A stretch of 64,000 nt of DNA from Sideroxydans sp. CL21 (GTDB lineage: Bacteria; Pseudomonadota; Gammaproteobacteria; Burkholderiales; Gallionellaceae): positions 62,001 through 126,000 of the forward strand of contig NZ_LR699166.1 of assembly GCF_902459525.1 (NCBI RefSeq), written 5' to 3'. Below the pieces are notes generated by a model. The model was given only the letters and a program-made list of their open reading frames with translations. It did not search any database and had not been told where the DNA came from. Positions 35,822 to 47,925 of the stretch are shown here, one piece after another. The translations under genes were made by a program, and so were the position numbers. Numbering within the stretch: the first letter of the stretch is position 1; each line of letters starts with the position of its first letter.

Positions 35822-37609
35822 TTATAGACCTGCCCCCTTCAGCGATTGCAGGAATTGCGGTGCATCCTGATAGCCGGTCACACGAAAATCGGCCTGTTCC
35901 TTGCCATCCGCGGCAAAAAACAAGGTTGCGGGTGGGCCAAAGATCTGGAATCGTTGCAGCAGGGCCTTGTCGGCGGCATCGTTGGCGGTGACATCGGCTT
36001 GCAGCAGTACGGCATTCTTCAGTTTGGATTGCACACCTGCGTCGCTGAAGGTCAGGCGCTCCATTTCCTTGCACGAGACGCACCAGTCGGCATAGAAATC
36101 CAGCATTACCGTCCTGCCCTTGGCTTGTGCAATACGGGCGTCCAGGTCCGCGCCGGTCTTGATGCGGTCGAATTGCAGGTTGGCGGGTGCTTCGGCAGTA
36201 GCACGGCCTATGTTGCCGAGCGGGCGCAGGATATCGCGGGCCCCGGACAATGCCCCGATCAGAAAGGCCACACCGAGCAACAGGGCAAAAATACCAACGC
36301 CTTTGCCGAACTTGTGCCAGCCAAGCGCGGTATGCGGCAATGGATCGAGCGCATGCAGGAAGATGGCCGAGAAGATCAGCAGCGCAGCCCATAACAGCAT
36401 TTGCACGCTGAGCGGAATGACGGACGAAACGATCCAGATCGCCATTGCCAGCATCATCACGCCAAAGAAACGTTTCACGGCTTCCATCCACGCACCTGCC
36501 TTGGGCAGCAATGCTCCGGCCGAAGTGCCGATGAGCAGCAGCGGCGCACCCATGCCCAACGCCAGCACGAACAAGGCCGTTCCACCCAGAACGGCATCGT
36601 GGGTCTGACTTATATATAGCAACGCGCCAGCCAGGGGAGCGGCAACACAGGGACCCATGATGACGGCCGACAGCGCGCCCATCGCAAATACGCCGGAGAG
36701 ATGGCCGCCGTGCAGCTTGTTGCTGGTGTCGGATAGTTTGCTTTGAAGCGCGGTTGGCAACTGCAATTCATAGAGGCCGAACATGGCCAGCGACAGCAGC
36801 ACGAATATTGCAGCGAAACCGCCCAGCACCCAGGGCGTCTGCAGCGCGCTGGAGATCAGGTTCCCGGAATAACCTGCCGCCACCCCCGCGATGGCATAGG
36901 TGATCGCCATGCCCAGCACATAAGCCAGGGACAGGATGAAGGCATGTACATGGGTGATCTTGTGTCCGCGGCCGACGATGATGCCGGACAGGATAGGGAT
37001 CATCGGGAATACACAGGGCGTGAGGGAGAGCAGCAGGCCTGCGCCGAAGAAGAAAGACACGATCAGCCAGAAGCTGCCGTTCTTGAACAGCTTGGCAATT
37101 TGAGAGGTTTCGTTGCCCGAAGCGACCGACAAGGGTGTCAAAGGTGCAGCTGCTGTGCTGACCGTTTGCGCCAGGTCGACACTGATTGTTTTTTCGATGG
37201 GCGGATAACACAAGCCGTTGTCGCTGCACCCCTGATAGATCGCGTTCAATACCAGCGGTTTTGTGATATCCGCATTCTCCAGCGCGATCTCCGCCTGGAA
37301 GGACTGGTGATAGACCTCGAGCATACCGAAATTGGGGTCGTGCTTGATTTCACCTTTGGGCATGTCGACGCGAACTATCCTGGTCTTGCTGCCGGGGATG
37401 CTGAATTCGGTCTTGTTACGATAAAGGTAGTAGCTCGGTGTGACGTTGAAGCTGGCGATCAGCGTATGCTGGTCTGTCGCATGCACTTCCAGTGTAAATG
37501 CCTTGTCGGCTGGCAGGAAACTGGGTTTCTTGCTGCCGAACGAGAGGAAGTCTGCATGGGCCATCGGCACGGCACACAGCAACAAGATCAATAATAAACG
37601 GCGCATCAT
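35822..37609 (-). CDS. dsbD: Thiol:disulfide interchange protein DsbD
   Basis: It carries electrons from cytoplasmic thioredoxin to periplasmic DsbC/CcmG. The 595-residue protein has a signal peptide (LLLILLLCAVPMAHA), the N-terminal domain with CSDNGLCYPP, about eight membrane helices from residues 180 to 445 containing the paired cysteines (SLTPCVFPM, GPCVAAPLAG), and the C-terminal thioredoxin domain with FYADWCVSCKEM near residue 505. All three functional modules are intact. It starts in an overlap with the cutA stop codon. Confidence 0.97.
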   Translation of the reverse strand: MMRRLLLILLLCAVPMAHADFLSFGSKKPSFLPADKAFTLEVHATDQHTLIASFNVTPSYYLYRNKTEFSIPGSKTRIVRVDMPKGEIKHDPNFGMLEVYHQSFQAEIALENADITKPLVLNAIYQGCSDNGLCYPPIEKTISVDLAQTVSTAAAPLTPLSVASGNETSQIAKLFKNGSFWLIVSFFFGAGLLLSLTPCVFPMIPILSGIIVGRGHKITHVHAFILSLAYVLGMAITYAIAGVAAGYSGNLISSALQTPWVLGGFAAIFVLLSLAMFGLYELQLPTALQSKLSDTSNKLHGGHLSGVFAMGALSAVIMGPCVAAPLAGALLYISQTHDAVLGGTALFVLALGMGAPLLLIGTSAGALLPKAGAWMEAVKRFFGVMMLAMAIWIVSSVIPLSVQMLLWAALLIFSAIFLHALDPLPHTALGWHKFGKGVGIFALLLGVAFLIGALSGARDILRPLGNIGRATAEAPANLQFDRIKTGADLDARIAQAKGRTVMLDFYADWCVSCKEMERLTFSDAGVQSKLKNAVLLQADVTANDAADKALLQRFQIFGPPATLFFAADGKEQADFRVTGYQDAPQFLQSLKGAGL

Positions 37610-37938
37610 GCTTGGTTCCCTGTTTGAGTTTCCTGTACGACCCAGTTCAAATATTCCGGCAAGCCCGTGTCGACGGGCAACGCAATGATTTCCGGAAGTT
37701 CATATGGATGCAGTTTTCGCAGTGCATCTTCCAGCTTCGGATAGGCTGCTCGCGTGGTCTTGATGAGCAACGGTACTTCGCTGGCGTGTTCGAGCTTGCC
37801 CTCCCATCGATATATGGAAGCACATTCGGCCAGAACATTAACGCAAGCCGCAACGCGCTGTATGACCAGCGCTTCGGCAACGCGTTCCGCGGAGGCGCGA
37901 TCCGGCAAATTGGTGATGACCAGCAGAACTTCGCTCAT
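37606..37938 (-). CDS. cutA: CutA divalent-cation tolerance protein
   Basis: This small trimeric ferredoxin-like protein has 110 residues. ITNLPDRASAERVAEALV, RVAACVNVLAECASIYRWEGK and the family motif EVPLLIKTT are clear, with HPYELPEIIALPVDTGLPEYLNWV at the C-terminal side. It is linked genetically to copper tolerance in E. coli, but its biochemical role is unsettled. It overlaps holA upstream and dsbD downstream by 4 bases each, and cutA-dsbD adjacency is common in proteobacteria. Confidence 0.95.
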   Translation of the reverse strand: MSEVLLVITNLPDRASAERVAEALVIQRVAACVNVLAECASIYRWEGKLEHASEVPLLIKTTRAAYPKLEDALRKLHPYELPEIIALPVDTGLPEYLNWVVQETQTGNQA

Positions 37939-38948
37939 CGCTGGCCTGCACGCGCGCAACGCACGCCGAGTTGCAACAGTTCGTCCCATACATCGCCCTG
38001 ACGCAAGCCCTTTACCAGTTTGTCGACCTGCGCGGCCTGGCGCAAGGCGCGCTCGGCAAAGGTCGGCGTGAACCGGCGTACCGCGCGTTCCACCAGCTTT
38101 TGCCGCACGCCCCAGACCCGTGCATCCCGCAACGCACCGGAAAGGTTGCCGTTCTGTTGCAGGGCACGCGAGACTTTCGCCAGCGTTCGGATGTCTTCCG
38201 CAACAGCCCACAGGATCAACACTGTGGCAGTACCTTCCGCACGCAAGCCGTCCAGAATACGAACATAGCGCTCGGCATCGCCCGCAAGCATCGCCTCGGA
38301 CAATTTGAATACATCGTAGCGCGCGACATCCATCACCGAGTCTTTTACCTGATCGAAGGAAAGCGGCCCGGTCGGGAACAACAGGGCGAGTTTCTGGATC
38401 TCCTGGAATGCCGCGAGCAGATTGCCTTCCACGCGCTGTGCCAGGAATGCCAGCGTGTCGGCATCGGCGGACTGCCCTTGCCGCTTCATGCGCGCGGATA
38501 TCCATGCAGGCAGCGCGGCGAGCGATACTTCGTCTGCGCTGATCGCCGTTCCGTGCTGTTCCAGCGCGGTGAACCATTTGCTTTTCATCGCGGTACCGTC
38601 AAGGCGCGGCAGCGAGATCAGCGTGAGCGTGTCCGGATTCAGGTTCTGGCAATGATCCTGCAACGCCTGGGCGCCTTCCACGCCTGGCTTGCCGGACGGG
38701 ATGCGCAGGTCGATCACCTTGCGCGAAGAAAACAGCGACATGCTCTGCGCACTGTTGCGCAACTCGGCCCACTTGAAGCCCTGTTCCGCGATCAGCGTTT
38801 CGCGTTCGCTATAGCCCGCTTCGCGCGCAACAGAACGGATGGCATCGGCCGCTTCAATAGAGAGCAGCAACGCCTCGCCGTGGATGACATACAGCGATCC
38901 CAGGCCTTTGCTCAAATGATGCGGCAGGTCCTCGCAGGAGATTTTCAT
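37935..38948 (-). CDS. holA: DNA polymerase III subunit delta
   Basis: It is the wrench subunit of the clamp loader, opening the beta clamp. The 337-residue protein starts MKISCEDLPHHLSKGLGSLYVIHGEALLL, with the middle domain LRIPSGKPGVEGAQALQD and the collar region containing VERAVRRFTPTFAERALRQAAQVDKLVKG at the C terminus (family recognised from overall layout). The ATG at 38948 is preferred over 38987. lptE lies 10 bases upstream, giving the leuS-lptE-holA order widespread in proteobacteria. Confidence 0.95.
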   Translation of the reverse strand: MKISCEDLPHHLSKGLGSLYVIHGEALLLSIEAADAIRSVAREAGYSERETLIAEQGFKWAELRNSAQSMSLFSSRKVIDLRIPSGKPGVEGAQALQDHCQNLNPDTLTLISLPRLDGTAMKSKWFTALEQHGTAISADEVSLAALPAWISARMKRQGQSADADTLAFLAQRVEGNLLAAFQEIQKLALLFPTGPLSFDQVKDSVMDVARYDVFKLSEAMLAGDAERYVRILDGLRAEGTATVLILWAVAEDIRTLAKVSRALQQNGNLSGALRDARVWGVRQKLVERAVRRFTPTFAERALRQAAQVDKLVKGLRQGDVWDELLQLGVRCARAGQR

Positions 38949-38958
38949 TACATCATTC

Positions 38959-39470
38959 TCATGGCGTAGCTGTAGGGGGTTTGGCACGATTCAAGCGTCG
39001 CATGGCCTGGCCTACGGCATCGCTACGCATGTCTTTGTAAAGTCCCGCAGCTTCCTGCTCTTTGGAAAGTACCTGGGTATCGTCCCAGGCCAGGATGCGC
39101 GAAAGCGAAATTTCATCCGTGGGCAGCCAGTCGTTTTGTTCGCTGTCGTAAGCGCGCAAGGAAACGCGGTAGAACAATTGATATTCCTGCACGCGACCCG
39201 CGCCTGTCAGTGAAAGGATCTGCCTAATGGATTGCTCGGAGACGACTTCCAGCACCAGTTCAGCCTTGTCGGGGGAGCTGACCATGTTGATCTTGTTGGC
39301 TTTCAATGCATGCCTCAAGTCTTTGACGAAAGGCGATTCGCCGGGCGCTTTCAGGTACAGCGACTTGAAGGCGAACGTGATGTCCTTGAGGTTGCTGCCG
39401 CGCACGTGAAAGCCGCAAGCGGCAAGTGACAGAACGGCGGCAAGTATCAGGAGACGCGTCATGTTGGTCA

Positions 39471-39471
<1 letters not shown>
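38959..39471 (-). CDS. lptE: LPS-assembly lipoprotein LptE
   Basis: It plugs the LptD barrel that inserts LPS into the outer membrane. The 170-residue protein has a lipoprotein signal with lipobox LSLAAC and Cys19 as the lipid site, followed by GFHVRG, the classic LptE start. Position between leuS and holA is diagnostic. The start at 39471 overlaps the leuS stop. The frame continues upstream within leuS, but that part is a shadow. Confidence 0.95.
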
Positions 39472-43021
<3,550 letters not shown>

Positions 43022-43061
43022 GCGGGAAAACTGGGTTAAAATCAATAACCATAAAAATTTA

Positions 43062-43087
43062 TTTATTATCGTTCAGGAGAGTGGAAT
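43062..43087 (+). promoter_or_regulatory. AT-rich leader and ribosome site of prk
   Basis: The 66-base fecR-prk gap is AT-rich with ATAAAAATTTATTTATTAT at about 43051-43069, and CAGGAG at 43074-43079 is a strong Shine-Dalgarno site 8 bases before the ATG. LysR-type (CbbR) control is possible from the T-N11-A spacing, but this is weak. Confidence 0.4.
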
Positions 43088-43981
43088 ATGTCCCGTAAGC
43101 ATCCCGTTATTGCCGTCACCGGTTCGTCCGGCGCAGGCACCACCACCGTCAAGCGCGCGTTTGAGAACATCTTCCGCCGCGAGGGTATCAAGGCTGCAGT
43201 TGTCGAAGGCGACAGCCTGCACAGCCTGGATCGCATGGCGTTCCGTGCCGCCGCAGCCGAAGCTGCCAAGGCCGGCAACCATTCGTTCAGCCACTTCGGT
43301 CCGGAAGCCAACAGCTTCGACAAGATCGAAGAAATGTTCAAGAACTACGGTGAATCCGGCATGTGCAAGCGCCGTTACTATGTACACAGCGACATTGAAG
43401 CGGCGGATCACAACAAGCATTTCAACCTGACCGATCTCAAGGCCGGCGTGTTCACACCCTGGGAAGACATTGAATCCGGCACCGACCTGCTGTTCTACGA
43501 AGGTCTGCACGGTTTGGCCAAGAGTGAGAAATACGACGCAGGCCAGTATGTCGATCTGGGTATCGGCGTGGTGCCGGTGGTCAACCTCGAGTGGATCCAG
43601 AAGATCCATCGCGACAAAGCGGAGCGTGGCTATTCCGCCGAAGCGACCGTGGATACCATCCTGCGCCGCATGCCCGATTACATCAAGTACATCACCCCGC
43701 AATTCTCGCGCACCCATATCAACTTCCAGCGCGTGGCCACGGTCGATACCTCCAATCCTTTCATCGCACGCGATATTCCGACCCCGGACGAAAGCTTTGT
43801 GGTCATCCGTTTCCGCGATCCCAAAGGTGTGGATTTCCCCTATATGCTCAACATGATCCCGAACTCCTTCATGTCCCGCGCCAACACCCTGGTGACGCCC
43901 GGCGGCAAGATGAGCCACGCGATGGAAATCATTCTCGCGCCGATCATGCACGACATGATCCAGAACAAGAAGAAGCAATAA
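43088..43981 (+). CDS. prk: Phosphoribulokinase (bacterial, octameric type)
   Basis: It phosphorylates ribulose 5-phosphate to ribulose 1,5-bisphosphate, the CO2 acceptor of the Calvin cycle. The 297-residue length matches the bacterial class I form. The P-loop GSSGAGTTT lies at residues 12-20, VVEGDSLHSLDR follows, and the conserved region FYEGLHGLAKSEKYDAGQYVD and PDYIKYITPQFSRTHINFQR is intact. No other Calvin gene is in the window. A terminator follows at 44010. This gene is the best evidence of an autotroph. Confidence 0.97.
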   Translation: MSRKHPVIAVTGSSGAGTTTVKRAFENIFRREGIKAAVVEGDSLHSLDRMAFRAAAAEAAKAGNHSFSHFGPEANSFDKIEEMFKNYGESGMCKRRYYVHSDIEAADHNKHFNLTDLKAGVFTPWEDIESGTDLLFYEGLHGLAKSEKYDAGQYVDLGIGVVPVVNLEWIQKIHRDKAERGYSAEATVDTILRRMPDYIKYITPQFSRTHINFQRVATVDTSNPFIARDIPTPDESFVVIRFRDPKGVDFPYMLNMIPNSFMSRANTLVTPGGKMSHAMEIILAPIMHDMIQNKKKQ

Positions 43982-44009
43982 GCAACAACAAGAAGCAGCA
44001 GGCAACAGG

Positions 44010-44044
44010 ACGGGGAAGCGGAGACGCTTCCCCGTTTGCTTTGC
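44010..44044 (+). terminator. Intrinsic terminator after prk
   Basis: ACGGGGAAGCG, GAGA and CGCTTCCCCGT make an 11-bp stem at 44010-44035 followed by TTTGCTTT. It lies 29 bases past the prk stop. Confidence 0.85.
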
Positions 44045-44111
44045 CGTAAAATTGATTAAGTCGGGCTGCTGCGCCACAATGAATTTACCAATAACGAAGC
44101 AGGAGACGATT

Positions 44112-44477
44112 GTGGCCGAAACGGATTTCGATAGAATAAGGAAACAGGTGCGCCAGTTCGTGGTCGAGCGCGACTGGGACCAGTTCCATACACCCAAGAA
44201 CCTGTCCATGGCACTCATCGTCGAGGCCGCCGAGATGGTGGAGCATTTTCAGTGGATGAGCGAAGAGCAAAGCTGCAGCTTGTCACCGGAGAAACTCGCC
44301 GAAGTCGAGCTGGAACTGGCTGATATCCAGATCTACCTCATCAGCCTGGCTGAAAAGCTGCAACTGGATCTGATCGCTGCGGTAGACAAAAAGCTGGTAC
44401 TGAACGCCCGAAAATACCCCGCCGAGCAAGTTCGGGGGAGTTCCAAAAAATACACGGAATACAAAAACCGAAGCTGA
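44112..44477 (+). CDS. MazG-like nucleotide pyrophosphohydrolase
   Basis: The all-alpha NTP pyrophosphatase has about 121 residues. HTPKNLSMALIVEAAEMVEHFQWM contains the E-x3-E metal half-site, and ELADIQIYLISLAEKL contains the second E-x2-D half-site. It hydrolyses non-canonical dNTPs. The start is GTG at 44112 because AGGAG at 44101-44105 lies 6 bases upstream; the longer frame from 44052 has no ribosome site and no homology. Confidence 0.9.
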   Translation: MAETDFDRIRKQVRQFVVERDWDQFHTPKNLSMALIVEAAEMVEHFQWMSEEQSCSLSPEKLAEVELELADIQIYLISLAEKLQLDLIAAVDKKLVLNARKYPAEQVRGSSKKYTEYKNRS

Positions 44478-44510
44478 AGGGATAGCGCAGTCGTGTGGGA
44501 TAATCCGCCC

Positions 44511-46748
44511 ATGAATTCCACCCTGCTTTCCGGTCTCAATCCCGAACAACGTGCCGCCGTCGAACTTCCCGCCCAATCCGCGCTGATCCTGGCGGGCGCG
44601 GGCAGCGGCAAGACGCGCGTGCTGACCACGCGCATCGCCTATCTCATCAGCACCGGGCAGGTCAGCCCGCACGGTATTCTCGCGGTGACCTTCACCAACA
44701 AGGCGGCCAAGGAGATGGTGACGCGATTGTCGGCGATGCTGCCAATCAACACGCGCGGCATGTGGATAGGCACTTTCCACGGCCTGTGCAACCGCATGCT
44801 GCGGGCGCATTACCGCGAAGCAAACCTGCCGCAGACCTTCCAGATCCTCGATTCCGGCGACCAGCTCTCTGCCATCAAGCGTCTGATGAAGGCGATGGGC
44901 GTCGACGACGAGAAGTACCCGCCGCGCGAGATGCAGAACTTCATCAGCGGCAGCAAGGAGCAGGGACTGCGCGCGCACGAGGTGGAAGCCTACGATCCCT
45001 ACACGCGGCGCAAGGTGGAGGTATTTGCCGAATATGACGCGCAGTGTCAGCGCGAGGGAGTGGTGGACTTCTCCGAATTGCTGCTGCGCTGCTACGAGCT
45101 GCTGTCGAGGAACACCCCGTTGCGCGAACATTACCAGGAACGCTTCAAGCACATCCTGGTGGACGAGTTCCAGGATACCAACCCGTTGCAATACCGCTGG
45201 CTGAAACTGCTGGCTGGAGTTGGTGAGACTCGCAGACGGTTCCCTCACCCCAACCCTCCCCCGGGGGGGGAGGGAGCGAACGCCGCGCCTGCGGCTCTTT
45301 TTGCTGTTGGGGACGACGACCAGTCCATCTATGCCTTCCGCGGCGCCAACGTCGGCAACATGCAGGAGCTGTTGCGCGACTTCCATGTCGAAAACGTGAT
45401 CAAACTGGAGCAAAACTATCGCTCGCACGGCAACATCCTTGATGCCGCCAACGCGCTCATCAGCAACAACCGCAACCGCCTCGGCAAGAATCTGTGGACG
45501 GCGGAGAGCGGCGGCGAACAGCTGCGCGTGTATGAAGCGGCGACAGATGTAGACGAGGCCAGATTCATTGTTGACGAGATCCAGCAACTCAATCGCGAGG
45601 GCGTGAGGCTATCCGAGGTGGCGCTGCTCTACCGCTCCAACGCGCAGTCGCGTGTGCTGGAACATGCGCTGGTTTCCGCAGGTTTGTCGTACCGCGTTTA
45701 TGGTGGTCTGCGCTTCTTCGAGCGGCAGGAGGTCAAGCACGCGCTGGCCTACCTGCGCCTGATGGAAAACACCGACGATGACAATGCGCTGCTGCGCATC
45801 ATCAACTTTCCCACGCGCGGTATCGGCGCACGCAGCATCGAGCAGTTGCAGGAAGCCGCGCGAATCAATAACACCACGCTGTGGGATGCCGCAGCACGGG
45901 CAGGTGGCAAGGTCACGACCTTCGTCGGCCTCATTGAATCGTTGCGCAGCGCGACGAGCGGCCTGCCCCTGCCGGAAATCATGGATCACGTGCTGCAGCA
46001 AAGCGGCCTGGTTGCGCATTATCAGAACGAGACAGGCGCCAAAAAGCGCGAAGCGGAAGAGCGTCTCGAGAACCTGAACGAACTCATCAACGCAGCAACA
46101 TTGTTCGTGCACGAGAACGAGGACGACAGCCTCACCGCATTCCTCACCCATGCTTCGCTGGAGTCGGGCGAACACCAGGCAGGCGATAGCGAAGATGCGC
46201 TGCACCTGATGACGGTGCATGCCGCAAAAGGGCTGGAGTTCCACACCGTGTTCATCACCGGGCTGGAAGAAGGGTTGTTCCCGCACCAGAACAGCCAGAA
46301 CGTGGATGGCGGGCTGGATGAAGAGCGCCGTCTGATGTATGTGGCGATCACCCGCGCCCGGCGCCGCCTGTACCTGACCTTTGCGCAGAGCCGCATGCTG
46401 CACGGCCAGACCAATTACGGCATGGTGTCGAGCTTCCTGCGCGAGTTACCTGAGGCCTTGCTGCACTGGATCACACCAAGAGTGAGCGCACGCAAAGCAT
46501 TCGCAAGCAGTAGTTTCGAGACGAACAGCTACGTCAGCGCTTTTGCAGCAAGTCCGGCTGCACCCAGGCCGCACGCTTCACCCGATTCGATGTGGCGCAT
46601 CGGCCAGCGCGTGTTTCACCAGAAGTTCGGCGAGGGCGTGGTGACGGACACCGAAGGTGGGGGAAATGAAGGACGCGTGCAGGTCAACTTCAAGCGCGCG
46701 GGCAGCAAGTGGCTGGCGCTGGAATATGCAAAGCTCACCGCCATCTGA
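44511..46748 (+). CDS. uvrD: DNA helicase II (UvrD) with repeat-encoded insertion
   Basis: It is an SF1A 3'-5' helicase for excision and mismatch repair, 745 residues long. Walker A GAGSGKT is at residues 30-36, motif II VDEFQDT near 217, and motif III GDDDQSIYAFRGA. The C-terminal Tudor-like domain (WRIGQRVFHQKFGEGVV, then KWLALEYAKL) is present, as in UvrD and PcrA. Between LKLLAG and VGDDDQS there are about 29 residues instead of about 7 in E. coli, encoded by a REP family A palindrome (45242-45276). The ATG at 44511 is chosen over the GTG at 44493. Confidence 0.95.
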   Translation: MNSTLLSGLNPEQRAAVELPAQSALILAGAGSGKTRVLTTRIAYLISTGQVSPHGILAVTFTNKAAKEMVTRLSAMLPINTRGMWIGTFHGLCNRMLRAHYREANLPQTFQILDSGDQLSAIKRLMKAMGVDDEKYPPREMQNFISGSKEQGLRAHEVEAYDPYTRRKVEVFAEYDAQCQREGVVDFSELLLRCYELLSRNTPLREHYQERFKHILVDEFQDTNPLQYRWLKLLAGVGETRRRFPHPNPPPGGEGANAAPAALFAVGDDDQSIYAFRGANVGNMQELLRDFHVENVIKLEQNYRSHGNILDAANALISNNRNRLGKNLWTAESGGEQLRVYEAATDVDEARFIVDEIQQLNREGVRLSEVALLYRSNAQSRVLEHALVSAGLSYRVYGGLRFFERQEVKHALAYLRLMENTDDDNALLRIINFPTRGIGARSIEQLQEAARINNTTLWDAAARAGGKVTTFVGLIESLRSATSGLPLPEIMDHVLQQSGLVAHYQNETGAKKREAEERLENLNELINAATLFVHENEDDSLTAFLTHASLESGEHQAGDSEDALHLMTVHAAKGLEFHTVFITGLEEGLFPHQNSQNVDGGLDEERRLMYVAITRARRRLYLTFAQSRMLHGQTNYGMVSSFLRELPEALLHWITPRVSARKAFASSSFETNSYVSAFAASPAAPRPHASPDSMWRIGQRVFHQKFGEGVVTDTEGGGNEGRVQVNFKRAGSKWLALEYAKLTAI
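45242..45276. repeat. REP family A inside uvrD
   Basis: CCCTCACCCCAACCCTCCCC followed by GGGGGGGAGGGAG forms a hairpin within the coding region. It is translated as PHPNPPPGGEGA without breaking the frame, between helicase motifs II and III. Confidence 0.9.
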
Positions 46749-46863
46749 CGCGAGGCTGGATAAGAGACTGCGGCTCATTGTTGCAAGTTACCGGCGACTG
46801 ACCGGCAAGCTTTTCATGATCGTGATGCCACGGTGTGAAACCTCGTCGACGAAACCGGAGTAC

Positions 46864-47002
46864 TTAAGGAAGCGCTGATTTAATCCCCTCTCCCTCGGTG
46901 AGAGGGCCAGGGTGAGGGAATAATTCATTGAATAGCAGCCCTCACCCCAACCCTCCCCCAGTGGGGGAGGGGGCAAAACCGACTAAATCAGCGCCTCATT
47001 AA
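46864..47002. repeat. Composite palindromic element with GCGCTGATTTA ends and two REP A units
   Basis: TTAAGGAAGCGCTGATTTA at the left (46864-46882) and TAAATCAGCGCCTCATTAA at the right (46984-47002) are inverted ends, nearly the same as those at 12558-12690. Inside are two REP A units in opposite orientation (46885-46918 and 46939-46974). The element occupies the middle of a 324-base gene-free gap between uvrD and the AhpD-like gene; nothing else is seen there. Confidence 0.85.
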
Positions 47003-47072
47003 AAGACGGGCTGCCGTGTTCCTCGCACAGAAATAGTATTCTTATCCTTACAACGTTCAACAGGAGACATTC

Positions 47073-47417
47073 ATGAGCACATCATACAAAGCACTCACGC
47101 AGGACATCAGCAAGGAGCTCTCCCGGTTTCGCAAAGAGGTTGCCGTGCCGATGGCGGGTTTCGACTCGATGGCCAAATCCGCGATGGCGGAAGGCGTGCT
47201 ATCGGCGCTGAACAAGGAGTTGATTGCGACAGCCATTGCGGTGGCGACACGCTGCGATGGCTGCATCGGCTACCACGTGCGCTCGCTGGTGCGCATGGGT
47301 GCAACGCGCGAGCAGGTCAACGAGATGCTCGCGGTGTCTGTGTATATGGGCGGTGGCCCGTCGCTGATGTACGCGGCGGAAGTGCTGCATGCCTTCGAGG
47401 AATTTCAGACGGCTTGA
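47073..47417 (+). CDS. AhpD-like carboxymuconolactone-decarboxylase family protein
   Basis: The 114-residue all-alpha protein has the redox motif Cys61-x2-Cys64-x3-His68 in RCDGCIGYHVRSLV, which marks the AhpD-type peroxidase or disulfide reductase group rather than true decarboxylases. CAGGAG lies 6-8 bases before the ATG. It probably protects against peroxide or acts as a thiol reductase; the partner is unknown. It converges with the next gene, with 11 bases between stops. Confidence 0.9.
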   Translation: MSTSYKALTQDISKELSRFRKEVAVPMAGFDSMAKSAMAEGVLSALNKELIATAIAVATRCDGCIGYHVRSLVRMGATREQVNEMLAVSVYMGGGPSLMYAAEVLHAFEEFQTA

Positions 47418-47428
47418 CAGCGTATTGA

Positions 47429-47923
47429 TCAGGCTGCCGGAGGCGGGAAACTGGCCGCCATTTTGTCCGGCACTTCGCGCTTGCCGGCCATCGGTATCGC
47501 GCTGGCTTCCAGCACGGCAGTGACCAGCACCAGGATCAATGTGGGCATCAGCGCGATACGCGTAAGCGCCGTCCACAGGATGTGTTGCATGTTGTGGTCA
47601 CTCGAGGAAATGCTGATCAGCCAGCCGACAAAGACCAGTGCCGCAGAAATCGCGTAACCCATCAGCAGCCACTGCGCACGGGCAAAGGCGATTTTCCAGT
47701 GAACGTCGACGAACCAGGTGGTGGTCTTTTTGCCGCGCAGGTAGATGAAGGCGATGAGAGAGCCGGAACAGATCAGCGGGATGAGCAGGCCCATCATGCC
47801 GACCTTCAGCGCAAGCACCGCCGGGGTCATCAGCAGGTCAAACATGAACAATCCGGCGACGAACAGGTTATGCGGAAATTGAGCCTGTTTGACTTCGGCA
47901 TCGGTAGCGTTGGCATATTGCAT
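47429..47923 (-). CDS. Conserved hypothetical inner-membrane protein
   Basis: The 164-residue protein has four predicted helices (about residues 20-40, 42-62, 83-105 and 118-140) with short polar loops, and a C-terminal Pro/Ala tail. I do not recognise a family with certainty. It is 2 bases downstream of the BPSS1780-type membrane protein gene, so the two are likely co-expressed. There are no catalytic motifs. Confidence 0.75.
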   Translation of the reverse strand: MQYANATDAEVKQAQFPHNLFVAGLFMFDLLMTPAVLALKVGMMGLLIPLICSGSLIAFIYLRGKKTTTWFVDVHWKIAFARAQWLLMGYAISAALVFVGWLISISSSDHNMQHILWTALTRIALMPTLILVLVTAVLEASAIPMAGKREVPDKMAASFPPPAA

Positions 47924-47925
47924 GG

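Noticed and set aside
44283-45587. 434-codon minus-strand frame opposite mazG/uvrD
   Set aside because: It spans two real genes and their junction, including the REP insertion, with no homology visible.
46864-47002. CRISPR-like array from the repeated GC-rich units
   Set aside because: There are only two units in inverted orientation and no spacers of regular length; no cas genes are in the window.
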